Part shown: positions 35,082 through 44,406 of the stretch, in pieces
Layout: every line of letters begins with the position of its first letter
Position numbering within the stretch: the first letter of the stretch is position 1
DNA from: UBA5069 sp963773745
GTDB taxonomy: Bacteria; Chloroflexota; Anaerolineae; Caldilineales; Caldilineaceae
Assembly (NCBI GenBank): GCA_963773745.1
Contig: CAVZCL010000005.1
Span: 2,294,001 to 2,358,000, forward strand
DNA length: 64,000 bases
Direction: 5' to 3'
Position numbers and translations under genes: made by a program
Notes under the pieces: generated by a model
What the model was told of the DNA's origin: nothing
Databases searched by the model: none
What the model saw: the letters and a program-made list of their open reading frames with translations, nothing else

Positions 35082-36569
35082 ATGTCCTCGCCTGCGCCAT
35101 CCTCCCGCCCCTCCCCAAAACCGCGCGGCAAGAAGACCACGCAAGTGCAGCCGCGCGGCCCGTTCATGCGCCGCATGACCATGGGCACAGCCGACGAGCT
35201 CATGGCGGACAACGTCCCTTCGCACCAGGACAGAATCTATCTGCGCCGGCGTATTCAGGGGCCGTGGATTCTCATTGCCGGCTTTGCGCTGCTCATTGCG
35301 CTTGGCACAATTGTGTTGAGGCTGCCGTGGATGGCTGCGGCGGACCGCACCATCACCTGGAGCGATGCCTTCTTCACTGCAGCCAGCGCCATCACCGTCA
35401 CCGGCCTCACCGTGCGCAACACGGCGCAGGATTTCTCGTTTGCCGGGCAGGTGGCGATCCTGGTTCTCCTGCAAATCGGTGGCGTGGGCTTCATCACCGG
35501 CAGCGTCATCTTCTTCCGGCTGATTGGCCGGCGCGTTACGCTGGGCACGCGCTTCCTTGTGCAGCAGGATGTGGGCACGGGACAGCTCAGTGGCGTCGGC
35601 CGGCTGGCGGTCTACGTGCTCCTCGTTACTGTCACCTTCGAGGTGGTGGGGGCGCTTCTGCTCTGGGCGCGTTGGAGCAGCGTCTATCCTGCCGGCGAAG
35701 CGCTCTGGTACGCAGTTTTCCAGTCAATTAGCACCTATTGCAACGCCGGCTTTGATCTCTTCGGGGCCACGGACCAGGGCGCTCTCTATGGTTTCGCTGG
35801 TGACTGGTACAGCCTGATTGTGCTTTCGCTGCTTGTCATTGCCGGCGGTTTCGGCATTGCCATCTACTATGACCTCATCACCACATGGCGCACGCACCTG
35901 CTTTCGCTGAACACACGCTTTTCGCTCACCATGGCAGGCGTGTTGATTGTTGGGGGTCTCGTCTTCATCATGCTGGACCCCTTTCTGCATGACGCCGTCC
36001 TGGCCGAGCGCACCTACGCGGAGCGCTTCTGGATGGCACTCTTCACCAGCGTTTCGGCGCGCACGGCCGGTGTGACGATCATGCCGATTGAGCAGCTGGG
36101 CGACGCCACACACCTGGTCTTTGTAATGCTTATGTTCGTTGGCGCAGCGCCGGCAAGCATGGCCGGCGGTGTGAGTACGAGCACCATCGCTGTGCTGCTC
36201 ACGGCCGTCAGTGGCACGGCGCGCGGGCGCGAGGCGGCGATCTTTGGCCGCACGCTGCCTGTGGAGACGGTGGCCAAATCCGTCGCAATTGCCACAGTCA
36301 GCTTGCTGCTCGTCATGGTGGTAACATTGTTGTTGACCCTTTACTACCAGGCAGGCATTGTGGAACTGGGTTTCGAGGTCGTGAGCGCCTACTCCAACAC
36401 CGGCTACAGCCTGGGGCTGACCCCTGAACTCGACAATTTTGGTCGCTTTGTCATAGCCTTTACAATGTTCTGGGGGCGGCTGGGCCCGCTCACCATTGTG
36501 GTTGCGCTGGCGCAGCGCGAGCATCCCGCGTTGATCCACTACCCTGAAGAAGCCGTCATTCTCGGTTAG
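35082..36569 (+). CDS. TrkH/KtrB family potassium transporter
   Basis: About 495 residues with a basic N-terminal tail and roughly ten helices. Four M1-P-M2 repeats are recognisable by their filter sequences: ASAITVTGLTV, STYCNAGFDLF, SARTAGVTI and SNTGYSLGL. Each holds the conserved selectivity Gly. Residues AAPASMAGGVSTSTIAVL belong to the gating loop of KtrB-type channels. The regulatory NAD-binding subunit (TrkA/KtrA) is not adjacent. ATG 35082 is chosen as the first ATG after the promoter-like elements. Confidence 0.9.
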   Translation: MSSPAPSSRPSPKPRGKKTTQVQPRGPFMRRMTMGTADELMADNVPSHQDRIYLRRRIQGPWILIAGFALLIALGTIVLRLPWMAAADRTITWSDAFFTAASAITVTGLTVRNTAQDFSFAGQVAILVLLQIGGVGFITGSVIFFRLIGRRVTLGTRFLVQQDVGTGQLSGVGRLAVYVLLVTVTFEVVGALLLWARWSSVYPAGEALWYAVFQSISTYCNAGFDLFGATDQGALYGFAGDWYSLIVLSLLVIAGGFGIAIYYDLITTWRTHLLSLNTRFSLTMAGVLIVGGLVFIMLDPFLHDAVLAERTYAERFWMALFTSVSARTAGVTIMPIEQLGDATHLVFVMLMFVGAAPASMAGGVSTSTIAVLLTAVSGTARGREAAIFGRTLPVETVAKSVAIATVSLLLVMVVTLLLTLYYQAGIVELGFEVVSAYSNTGYSLGLTPELDNFGRFVIAFTMFWGRLGPLTIVVALAQREHPALIHYPEEAVILG

Positions 36570-36623
36570 CGCCTGCGCTCATTCGATTTCCCCCAGCGTA
36601 CACCCTGGAGCGCAGACTTGCTC

Positions 36624-37559
36624 ATGTCCAGAAAATCGCAGGACGCGCCGGTAGCGGCAAACCCGCTGCCGGCGCCGACGCAGACCCGCCGGCCGCTGCC
36701 AATCATTCAGAGCATTCCCCACGCCGGCTTCGGCGTGCCAATGGAGCTTCTCAACACGCTCACGCTCTCCGAGCGGGATATCTACAATGATTGCGACCTA
36801 TGGGCCGACCAGCACTACGACTTTGCGCACCCGGACCTGCCGAATGGCGGCCGCGGCGCGCTGGCGGTGGTGACGACAGACATTGCGCGTTCGATAATCG
36901 ACGTCAACCGCAAGCCGGATGACCTCAAGAATCCCGACGGCATGGTCAAGACGCAGAGCAGCTACGGTGTGGCCAACCACAACCGGCCGCTGGAGAGAGA
37001 CGAGATTCTGCGGCTGCGCGAGCGCTACTACCTCCCCTACCACAGGCGCATGGAGGGGGCGCTGACGGCGCATGCGGGCGACGCACGCCTGTTGCTCGAT
37101 TGCCACAACATGGCGCAGCGCAGCCCCGACGCCTATGCGCACGCGGGCAAAGCGCGGCCGCTGATCTGCCTGGCGAACCTTGGAGACAGTCGGGGTGAGG
37201 CAAAGAGCGGTGGACCCGCCGTCACCTGCGCGCCCCACCTGCTGCGCGAGGCCGGCGCGCTGGCCGCGACGCTCTTCGCCGATATGGAGTTGCTGGCGCC
37301 CGACGGACCAGTCGACACGGTGGGCATCAACCGCCCCTTCCCAGGCGGCTACATCATTCGACGCTACACACACGGCCAGAAGCAGGCCAGCCCGATTGCC
37401 ACAGCGCCGGCGTCAATCATGATCGAAGTGAACCGCGGCCTCTTCGTGGGCCGCCAAACGGCAGCGACGGCGGTTGCGCCGCCTAATGCGGAGCGGGTGG
37501 CCGCCGTACGTGCACGCCTCTATGCGTGGGCGGTGCAGGTGGCTGAACTCTTTGCCTAG
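36624..37559 (+). CDS. N-formylglutamate amidohydrolase family protein
   Basis: About 311 residues from ATG 36624. PIIQSIPHAGFGVP gives the metal-binding S-x-P-H motif, DLWADQHYDF an acidic partner, and LLLDCHNMAQRSPDAY the D-x-H motif of the HutG-type M14-like hydrolases. NRPFPGGYIIRRY and IMIEVNRGLF are also family motifs. The family hydrolyses N-formylglutamate in histidine degradation, but no hut genes are nearby and other small amides are possible substrates. Confidence 0.82.
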   Translation: MSRKSQDAPVAANPLPAPTQTRRPLPIIQSIPHAGFGVPMELLNTLTLSERDIYNDCDLWADQHYDFAHPDLPNGGRGALAVVTTDIARSIIDVNRKPDDLKNPDGMVKTQSSYGVANHNRPLERDEILRLRERYYLPYHRRMEGALTAHAGDARLLLDCHNMAQRSPDAYAHAGKARPLICLANLGDSRGEAKSGGPAVTCAPHLLREAGALAATLFADMELLAPDGPVDTVGINRPFPGGYIIRRYTHGQKQASPIATAPASIMIEVNRGLFVGRQTAATAVAPPNAERVAAVRARLYAWAVQVAELFA

Positions 37560-37644
37560 CGCTACGCCCGGCGCTGCGCCGCACCGTGCAGGGCCCGCGG
37601 CGATACGTTAGGCCGATCACGCACTACTTGAGCAAGGATATGCA

Positions 37645-38493
37645 ATGACCCGTCGCACAAGCGCAGTGGACCCGGTGCGGGCAAGCGAAGGCACCGGGCA
37701 ATACAGCGAATACCTCGCCTTTGCACTCGAACTGGCGGATGCCGCCGCGGCCATCGCCACGGCGCAATATGGCGCCAGCGTTGCACGGCGCAAGGTGGAC
37801 GGTTCGCTCGTAACCCAAACGGATGAGCAGATCGACAGGCTGATTTCGCAACGAGTTGGCGATCGCTTTCCCGGTGACACCGTCTTGAGCGAAGAGCAGG
37901 CCACTCTCTTTGACCCCGCAATCCAGCGCACGTGGGTGATTGACCCGATTGACGGCACCACCAACTTTGCGCGCGGGATTCCCACCTGGGGCATCAGCAT
38001 CGCCGTGGTCGAGGGGTTGCGGCCTGTGGTTGCCGTGCTCGATTTCCCCATGCTCGCAGAGCGTTTCGTGGCCACGCTTGGCGGCGGCGCACAGTGCAAC
38101 GGCAGGCCCATCCACACCTCCGCCGGCGAGCCGCTCGACGACGCGCACATCTTCATGGAGTGCAGCCGCACGCGCAAGCGCTCGTCCTTTGCACTGCCCT
38201 TCAAGAGCCGTATGCTTGGCAGCGCGGCCTATCACATCTGCAAGGTGGCTGACGGCAGCGCAATTGCCGGCTCCGAAGCCACGCCCAAGGTATGGGACCT
38301 GGCGGCCGCCGCGCTCATACTGGACGAAGCGGGCGGCGTCATGGCCACTGTGGGCGGTGAGAGCGTCTTTCCGCTGGTGGAGCTTGCCGCAGACTACAAG
38401 TATCTTCCCTATGCTGTGCTCTACGCCGCCGACGAGGCTGCGCTTGCCCGCGTGGCCGCGGCAATGAGCACACTGGACCTGAGCGCGGAATGA
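37645..38493 (+). CDS. Inositol monophosphatase family protein
   Basis: 282 residues. The Mg-binding motifs are in order: DTVLSEEQ (Glu of motif A), TWVIDPIDGTTNFARGIPTW (motif 1), and PKVWDLAAAALILDEAGG (motif 2). These enzymes hydrolyse myo-inositol-1-phosphate or, in other subgroups, histidinol phosphate or 3'-phosphoadenosine compounds. The inositol catabolic locus 5 kb downstream is suggestive but not decisive. The stop overlaps the next ATG (ATGA), so the 138-residue unknown protein is translationally coupled. Confidence 0.88.
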   Translation: MTRRTSAVDPVRASEGTGQYSEYLAFALELADAAAAIATAQYGASVARRKVDGSLVTQTDEQIDRLISQRVGDRFPGDTVLSEEQATLFDPAIQRTWVIDPIDGTTNFARGIPTWGISIAVVEGLRPVVAVLDFPMLAERFVATLGGGAQCNGRPIHTSAGEPLDDAHIFMECSRTRKRSSFALPFKSRMLGSAAYHICKVADGSAIAGSEATPKVWDLAAAALILDEAGGVMATVGGESVFPLVELAADYKYLPYAVLYAADEAALARVAAAMSTLDLSAE

Positions 38494-38906
38494 CGATGAG
38501 CGAGCGAACGACAATCTACCGCCTGCGCAATGTCGATAGCCCCCAGCGCGCCGAAGAGGCTGTCGGCTATATTGACGAGGCCGGCATCATTTACCGGCTG
38601 CGCATGGGTGAAGGCATCGAGGTGGGCCGTGCCGACAGCGAGCTGCGCATTTTTCGCAAGACGCAACATGGCGAGCGGGAGATCGGCAAGGCGCTGGAGA
38701 CGGGCACTGTGCAGAGCGCAGGGCTCTTTGAAGGGGGCGACGCAGGCTGGATGGACCCGGACGGCGTTGTGGTTATGGCAGGGATGATTATGGGCGAAAC
38801 CGAGATCGGCCGCGTAGAAGGGCCCCAGGCACTGGCGGCTGCCGCGGCGCTGCTGCTGCTTTTCCTGCCCGATGAGGCCGAAGCCGACCGGCGCGCGTCC
38901 CGCTAA
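38490..38906 (+). CDS. Unknown 138-residue protein with repeated G-x-E-[IV]-G motif
   Basis: No known family recognised. A possible alternative start is ATG 38496. The sequence alternates short strands and turns with a recurring unit (EGIEVGRA, EREIGKA, ETEIGRV) and a WMDPDGVVVMAG segment, consistent with a small beta-rich domain. It ends with a hydrophobic helix (ALAAAAALLLLFLP) and a charged tail. It overlaps the phosphatase stop and shares TAATG with the hydrolase start, so three proteins are made in coupled fashion. A role as an accessory or scaffold is speculation. Confidence 0.65.
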   Translation: MTMSERTTIYRLRNVDSPQRAEEAVGYIDEAGIIYRLRMGEGIEVGRADSELRIFRKTQHGEREIGKALETGTVQSAGLFEGGDAGWMDPDGVVVMAGMIMGETEIGRVEGPQALAAAAALLLLFLPDEAEADRRASR

Positions 38907-39757
38907 TGGCTGTATCCGCTGACGGGATTGCACGCGACTTCATCGAAACGCCGCGCCTGCGCTTTCACTACCGCAGCCACGGCCGGCGTGACGGCATGCC
39001 TCTCCTCTTTCTGCACGGCAGCTTCGCATCCAGCCGCTGGTGGGAACCGCTCTTTACGCTCCTTCCTGATGAGTTCTGGGCTGTTGCCCCAGACCTGCGC
39101 GGCTCCGGCCTGAGTGACAAGCCGGCCGACGGCTACGCCATTGAAAGCCTCGCGGCCGATGTGGCAGCGTTCGCAGATGCACTGGGCCTGCGCGATTTCG
39201 ACCTCGTCGGCCATGCGGCGGGCGGTGCTGTGGCCGTGGAGTACCTGCTTGGCCATCCCGAGGTGGCGCGGTCACTCATCCTGGTCGATTCGGCGCCAAT
39301 CGAGGGCGTCTTCACCCCGCTGGATGCAATTGTCGTCATGGACAAGATGCGCAGCGACCGTGCGCTGCTGAGCGCTGCGCTGGCCCTGCTGGCGCCTGCG
39401 TTGGCCGCCTCGGGTGATCCGCTCTTCGAGCAGATCGTGCAGGATGCGGCGGAGATGGCGCCGGCTGCCTTTACGGAGATCGCCGTTGCGCTGGGCCACT
39501 GGAATCGCTACACCGAGGGGCGTGCGCTAACCCTGCCAACGCTCCTGCTCTGGGGCGATCGCGACCCGGTTGTCTCGCGCGAGGCCATGACGCGCACCTT
39601 GACGGCCATCCCGGGGGCCAACAATCTGGATGTGCTGCGGGGCGTTGGGCACAGCCCCATGCTGGAGGCCCCGCTGCGGTTGGCCGAGCGCATTGTTGAG
39701 TTCGTCACCGATGACTTTGGCGCCTTTGCATCCATTCGCAGCAGTGTTGACGATTGA
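38906..39757 (+). CDS. Alpha/beta-hydrolase fold protein lacking the serine nucleophile
   Basis: 283 residues. The oxyanion motif is FLHGSFASSRWW, with the strand-4 VAPDLRGSGLSDKP. The nucleophile elbow reads LVGHAAGGAVAVEYL: the G-x-S-x-G serine is Ala, read directly from GGC CAT GCG GCG GGC. The acid (LLWGDRDPVV) and His (GVGHSPMLEAP) are kept. A normal esterase or epoxide-hydrolase mechanism is therefore not expected. The protein could be a non-hydrolytic member (binding protein or cofactor-free dioxygenase-type). It is coupled to the 138-residue protein upstream. Confidence 0.85.
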   Translation: MAVSADGIARDFIETPRLRFHYRSHGRRDGMPLLFLHGSFASSRWWEPLFTLLPDEFWAVAPDLRGSGLSDKPADGYAIESLAADVAAFADALGLRDFDLVGHAAGGAVAVEYLLGHPEVARSLILVDSAPIEGVFTPLDAIVVMDKMRSDRALLSAALALLAPALAASGDPLFEQIVQDAAEMAPAAFTEIAVALGHWNRYTEGRALTLPTLLLWGDRDPVVSREAMTRTLTAIPGANNLDVLRGVGHSPMLEAPLRLAERIVEFVTDDFGAFASIRSSVDD

Positions 39758-39830
39758 TGGATGGGGCGGCTGCAACGCGAGCGCACACCTTGCGCCCTTG
39801 CGTTGCAATTGATTGCCACATGGAGACGTG

Positions 39831-40808
39831 ATGTCACAGAAATCCTGGTGGGCCGTGATCGTGGCGGCGTCACTGCTCGTCTGCCTGGGGCTGGGGCTGC
39901 TGCTCGCCATTGCCGTGGCGCCAACGCCGGTGGTGGGCGTCATCCGCTTCGACAACGTCATTGACTTCGATAGCGAGCAGGCGCTGACCGAGCTGTTGCG
40001 CGAGGCGCAGGCGGATGCCGGCGTGGCTGCGGTTGTGCTCGAAATCAACAGCCCGGGCGGCTACGCAACAAGCAGCGAGAGCCTCTTCTACTCGATTCTC
40101 AATCTGCGCCGCGAAAAGCCCGTCGTAGCCTATATCGATGGCCTGGCGGCCAGTGGCGGCTACTATATGGCCGTTGCCGCCAACCGTATCTATGCACCCG
40201 CCAGCAGCTATGTGGGCAACGTGGGCACGCGCGGCGGCCGTCCGGTCGATCCCCTTATCTATCCCGATGAACTGAGCAGTGGCCCCTACAAGCTCGCTGG
40301 CGGCAGCAGGTTCGACCAGATTCGCCAGCTTGACCTCGTTGCGCAGTCGTTCATCAGCAACGTCGTGGCGCTGCGCGCCGTGGCCGATGTCAATCCGTTG
40401 GCCATCGATGCGGGCACAGTGGCCGAGGCGCGCATCTATCTTGGTAGTGAAGCGCAGGCAATTGGCTACATTGACGCCCAGGGTGGCCCCGCCGATGCAA
40501 TCAATGCCGCCGCCGAACTTGCCGGCCTGCGCGACTTTCAATCGGCGGACCTGGCGCAGCGCTATCAGCTTGCCACGCCAGAGGGCTATTCCGAGTTGCC
40601 GCTCTCCACGCAGGTGCAGAAGCTTGTAAGCGAATCTTCACCCGACACCATTTACATGATGGATGACCGTGTGCCCCTGCCCGCGGCGCAAGCCAGCGGA
40701 TCGCTGCTGGACCAATTGTGGCGGCTGCGCTCGACAGCGCCGGGGCCACTCTACGTTCAACCGCAGCCGCCTGCCCTGGGCGCTCTGCAAGCGGAGCCTG
40801 CGCCATGA
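39831..40808 (+). CDS. sppA: Signal peptide peptidase SppA-like (S49) membrane protease
   Basis: About 325 residues from ATG 39831 (GGAG five bases upstream). A single N-terminal anchor (WWAVIVAASLLVCLGLGLLL) places the catalytic domain outside. VVLEINSPGGYATSSES and the serine motif YIDGLAASGGYYMAVAA are typical. The general-base Lys corresponds to SSGPYKL, as in Bacillus SppA (S-G-x-x-K). S49 peptidases degrade cleaved signal peptides. The stop overlaps the start of the DUF4350 gene (ATGA). Confidence 0.87.
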   Translation: MSQKSWWAVIVAASLLVCLGLGLLLAIAVAPTPVVGVIRFDNVIDFDSEQALTELLREAQADAGVAAVVLEINSPGGYATSSESLFYSILNLRREKPVVAYIDGLAASGGYYMAVAANRIYAPASSYVGNVGTRGGRPVDPLIYPDELSSGPYKLAGGSRFDQIRQLDLVAQSFISNVVALRAVADVNPLAIDAGTVAEARIYLGSEAQAIGYIDAQGGPADAINAAAELAGLRDFQSADLAQRYQLATPEGYSELPLSTQVQKLVSESSPDTIYMMDDRVPLPAAQASGSLLDQLWRLRSTAPGPLYVQPQPPALGALQAEPAP

Positions 40809-43399
40809 GCACGCAATCAGGCGGACGCAACCGTATCATCGGGCTTGTGCTCGCGGGGATCGTTCTTCTCCTGGGACCTGTGACCTATCGCCTTTCTGTC
40901 ATGGGCGTCAACCAGCGCAGCTACAGCGACTCGGTGACAGCGCCGCTCATATCCGCTGCGCCGGAGCCAACGGCAACGGCCATCGTTCTGGCGAATCAGC
41001 GCGCCGCAGCCGAACCGGATCTGCGCACAGGGCCGGTGGTTGTCGATTTTGCACACTTCAACCTGGTTAACCCCGCTGGCCTGCAGCCCCTTGCAGCTGC
41101 GTTGGCGCAGCGCGGCCTGGCCACACGCATTTGGTTCAGCAAGGTGGATCCGTTTCTGCTCGAGAGCGCCGGCGATATTCCCGACCAGTCCAGCGAGCTG
41201 CGCGACCAACTGGCGGATGCAAGCGCAATGGTTGTGATCAGCCCCTTTTTTTGGTGGCAGACGGCGGAAATCGACCTGCTTGAGCGCTTCGTCAGCGACG
41301 GCGGCCGGCTGCTGATCATCAGCGACCCGGATGTTGTGGGCGACGCCGCGGTCTACATGAACCTGCTGGCCGAGCGCTTCGGCGTCGTCTACAACGATGA
41401 CTATCTCTACGACACAACGCGCAACGATGAAAACTACACCCACTTCTTTCTCGACGGCTTTGCAGGTGCGGGCGAGGCTCTGGAAGGCAGCACCATTGCC
41501 ATGTATGGCGGGCGCAGCATTAGCGGTGACGTGACGGCCGCGGCGCGCAGCGCGCCCACCACGCGCAGCAGCCGCCGCTCGGGTGTGAGCGGCTTTACCA
41601 CGGTGGCCATCGGCGGTGATTCGGGGCGCGGCACAACGGGCCGTGTGCTCGCGCTCGCTGATTTCGACGTGCTCACCGAGCCCAATGTAACGCGCTTCGA
41701 CAACCAGCGGCTGGTGGACTTCACCGCCGATTTCCTGGCCGCAGCGCAGCGTGATGCCGGCGTGCCTGACTTTCCCGCTGCGCTGGGCAAAGACGTCACG
41801 CTCAACATTGCCATGGAGGGTGCGCTCAACGCGGACACGCTGCTGCTGGGTGCGCGCCTGCAGCGCCGCCTTGAGGAAACCGGCCGCACGCTAACGCTCG
41901 CAGGAGCGCCGCAAGTTGCCTCCGCCGCACCGACGGCAGAAGCTGGAGCTCCCCGAGTGGTGACGCCGGCCTCAGCCGGCCCGCCGACAAACGGAACCGG
42001 AGCTTCCACCGAGCCCCCTGCCTCGGGCACGTCGGGCGCTGGTTCTGTTGGCGATTCGTTGGATATGGTTGTACTGTCTGATTATGACTACGCGAACGGC
42101 AAGAGTGGGTTGCTGGCTTCGGTGGGCATCACGGTCGTAACCGAACTCGTTACGCCGACGGTTGCCGCGACGGCGCCCTTACCCCAACGCCACTGCCGGC
42201 ATCCGCCCCCGGGCGCAGCGCGCTGCCTGTGCCCGCGCCCGTCACGCCGCTGCCGGCGCTCACGCCCCCCGTAAACGAGCGGGGCCGCGTCGCCGAGCAA
42301 TCCACCCCTGCGCCGACAGCAACCGTGACGGACACAACGGCTGATACGAGCACGACGGCTGCGCCTTCGCCCTCTGCCACGCCCTCTGCCATCACCTACG
42401 CCCACGCCTTCCCCCACGACCACCGTCGCGCCGACGCCTGTCGAGGTGAAATACCTCGTTGCTGCAGACGGCCTGCGCCTCGTTGCCGCTGAAACGGTGG
42501 TCGTCATACAGAAGCGCGCCGCCACCGGCGCGCAGCAGATCTCGGTGATTGGCAGTGACACGGCCGGCATCAGCGCCGGCGTCAACCGTCTGCTTGCGAA
42601 CGACTTCAGCGACTGCATCGTTGGAACAGAAGTCACCTATTGTCCGGTCGCCGCTATCACAACCGTGCAGAGCGCACCGGCTGCCACGCCGGCAGCGAAG
42701 AGCGGCCCCACTGCTACGGCTGGCACGTCTGCACCTTCCGGTGAGCCCACCACCCCGACGCCCATGCGCATTCTGCTCGTGGATGACGACGCCGAGGCCA
42801 AGGCGGGTGAGCGCAGCGAAGCCGACACCTGGCTCAAGACGCTTGCCGCGGCCGGCTATGCGCCCGATTTGTGGAGCACGGCCGCCAAGGGTGCACCCGA
42901 CGCCGCTGCGCTAAAGGGCTATACGTGGATGATATGGAGCAATGGCGGCTACGTGGACGGCAACGTGGATGTGGCCAACCTGGATGCACTCTTCAGCTAC
43001 ATGAGCGAAGGCGGGCGCGTAACCATCAGCAGCCGCCGACCTTTCTTCAATATGGGCGCTTCGCCGGCTTCTGCCATCCGCGATCTCGTAATCGCCGACA
43101 ATGTGCCCGCGCTTGTGGCGAATTTGCCCACAGAGCCAATCGCGCTGGAAGGTGAACTGGGCAACGTCATTCCGCTGCAGGAGGCCGAGAGCGGGGCAGG
43201 CTTCGCCACCATCATGCTGCGCGGCCCCGAAAGCGAGGACAGCGGCAGCCCCGCCGCGTCGGCGGGCACCGACGCCAACGAAGAAGATGCCGTAGGCGCA
43301 CGCCTTGTCATCGTCGGCTTCTCTACAAGCTGGCTGCCAACCGACGTGGCCGACCGTTTCATCCGCAATGTGGCCGACTGGATTCTCAGCACACCATAA
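40805..43399 (+). CDS. Large DUF4350-like membrane-anchored protein, two frameshifts
   Basis: About 860 residues when repaired. An N-terminal anchor (RIIGLVLAGIVLLLGPVTYR) is followed by a DUF4350-like class I glutamine-amidotransferase-fold domain: VVVDFAHFNLVNPAGLQPLA, then LLERFVSDGGRLLIISDPD. A Pro/Thr/Ala linker from about 41930 to 42440 contains both frame changes (about 42175 and 42395, in repetitive C-rich DNA). It is followed by VEVKYLVAADGLRLVAAE and a second amidotransferase-like domain (MRILLVDDDAEAKAGERSEA, LFSYMSEGGRVTIS). No catalytic Cys was found in either. Start and SppA stop overlap, so it may be an SppA partner. Function is unknown. Confidence 0.7.
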
Positions 43400-43400
43400 A

Positions 43401-43437
43401 CCGGCACAGCATCCCGGCACAGCATCCCGGCACAGCA
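43401..43437. repeat. Three tandem copies of a 13-bp unit upstream of iolB
   Basis: The unit CCGGCACAGCATC is repeated almost exactly three times, directly after the previous stop and 14 bases before the iolB ATG. The iolB ribosome-binding site AAGGAG follows at once. This is probably replication slippage; copy number could affect leader spacing. Confidence 0.7.
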
Positions 43438-43450
43438 CAAGGAGTGAACC

Positions 43451-44338
43451 ATGCACTACACGGCTGAATCACTGCTCGTCCACCCGCAGCACAACGCAGC
43501 GGATCCAAATCTGATTCTCAACATCTCGCCCGCCACCGCCGGCTGGGAGTTCATCTCCTTTCAGGCGCGCCGGCTCGGCGCCGGCGAAACGTGGTCCTTC
43601 GACAACGGGGCCAACGAACTGGCCTTCGTAAATCTCTCAGGCCGCTACAGCGTCGAATCCAACCGTGGCTCGTGGAGCGATATCGGCGGGCGCGCCAACG
43701 TCTTTGAAGGCGCAGCCCACGCACTCTACCTGCCCCGCCGCACCCAGTTCAGTGTTACGGCGCAGGAGGCGGGCGAATTCGCAGTGACCTGGATTCCCAC
43801 CGATGAGGACCATGATCCCTGGCTGATCCGGCCGGAGGATATCAACGTTTCCGTGCGCGGTGGTGACAACGTCTCGCGCCAGATCAACGACCTGCTGCCC
43901 CCTGGCTCGCCCGTACACCGCATTGTGCTCGTGGAGGTCTATACGCCTTCGGGCAACTGGAGCTCCTACCCGCCGCACAAGCATGACGTGCATATCGAAA
44001 ATGAGGACGGCACGCTGGTCGAGGCGGACCTCGAAGAGGTCTACTTCTACAAGTTCGACAAGCCCGAAGGCTACGCCTACCAGCGCGTTTACACGGGCGC
44101 TGAATCGCCGCTGCAACTGGCGGGTACGCCCATCGATGCGCTCGTGCGCCCCACGGACGACTGCGCCGTGCTCGTGCCCGAAGGCTACCACCCGGTGACG
44201 AGCGCTCCCGGCTACACCACCTACTACCTCAACGTCCTCGCCGGCAGCGCGCAGGCGCTCACCGCACAGGACGATCCAGCCTACACATGGGTGAAGCAGA
44301 GCTATGTGGGCAGCGACAGCCGCCTGCCACTCTATTAG
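43451..44338 (+). CDS. iolB: 5-deoxy-glucuronate isomerase
   Basis: Isomerises 5-deoxy-glucuronate to 5-dehydro-2-deoxy-gluconate in myo-inositol degradation. It has 295 residues with a double cupin fold. The metal-binding motif is SSYPPHKHDVHIE, with Glu in LEEVYFYKFDKPEGYAYQR and His in VPEGYHPV, the KduI/IolB pattern. GETWSFDNGANELAFVNLSG fits the N-terminal cupin. It opens the inositol locus that continues to 59.8 kb. AAGGAGTGAACC precedes the ATG. Confidence 0.92.
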   Translation: MHYTAESLLVHPQHNAADPNLILNISPATAGWEFISFQARRLGAGETWSFDNGANELAFVNLSGRYSVESNRGSWSDIGGRANVFEGAAHALYLPRRTQFSVTAQEAGEFAVTWIPTDEDHDPWLIRPEDINVSVRGGDNVSRQINDLLPPGSPVHRIVLVEVYTPSGNWSSYPPHKHDVHIENEDGTLVEADLEEVYFYKFDKPEGYAYQRVYTGAESPLQLAGTPIDALVRPTDDCAVLVPEGYHPVTSAPGYTTYYLNVLAGSAQALTAQDDPAYTWVKQSYVGSDSRLPLY

Positions 44339-44406
44339 GACCAAACAGAAGCCGCATGCGTACGAAACACAAGCGTGCAGCGGTCTATTGCGTATAGGGG
44401 CGTAAT

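Noticed and set aside
43401..43437. CRISPR array
   Set aside because: Three 13-bp copies with no spacers and no cas genes anywhere in the window.
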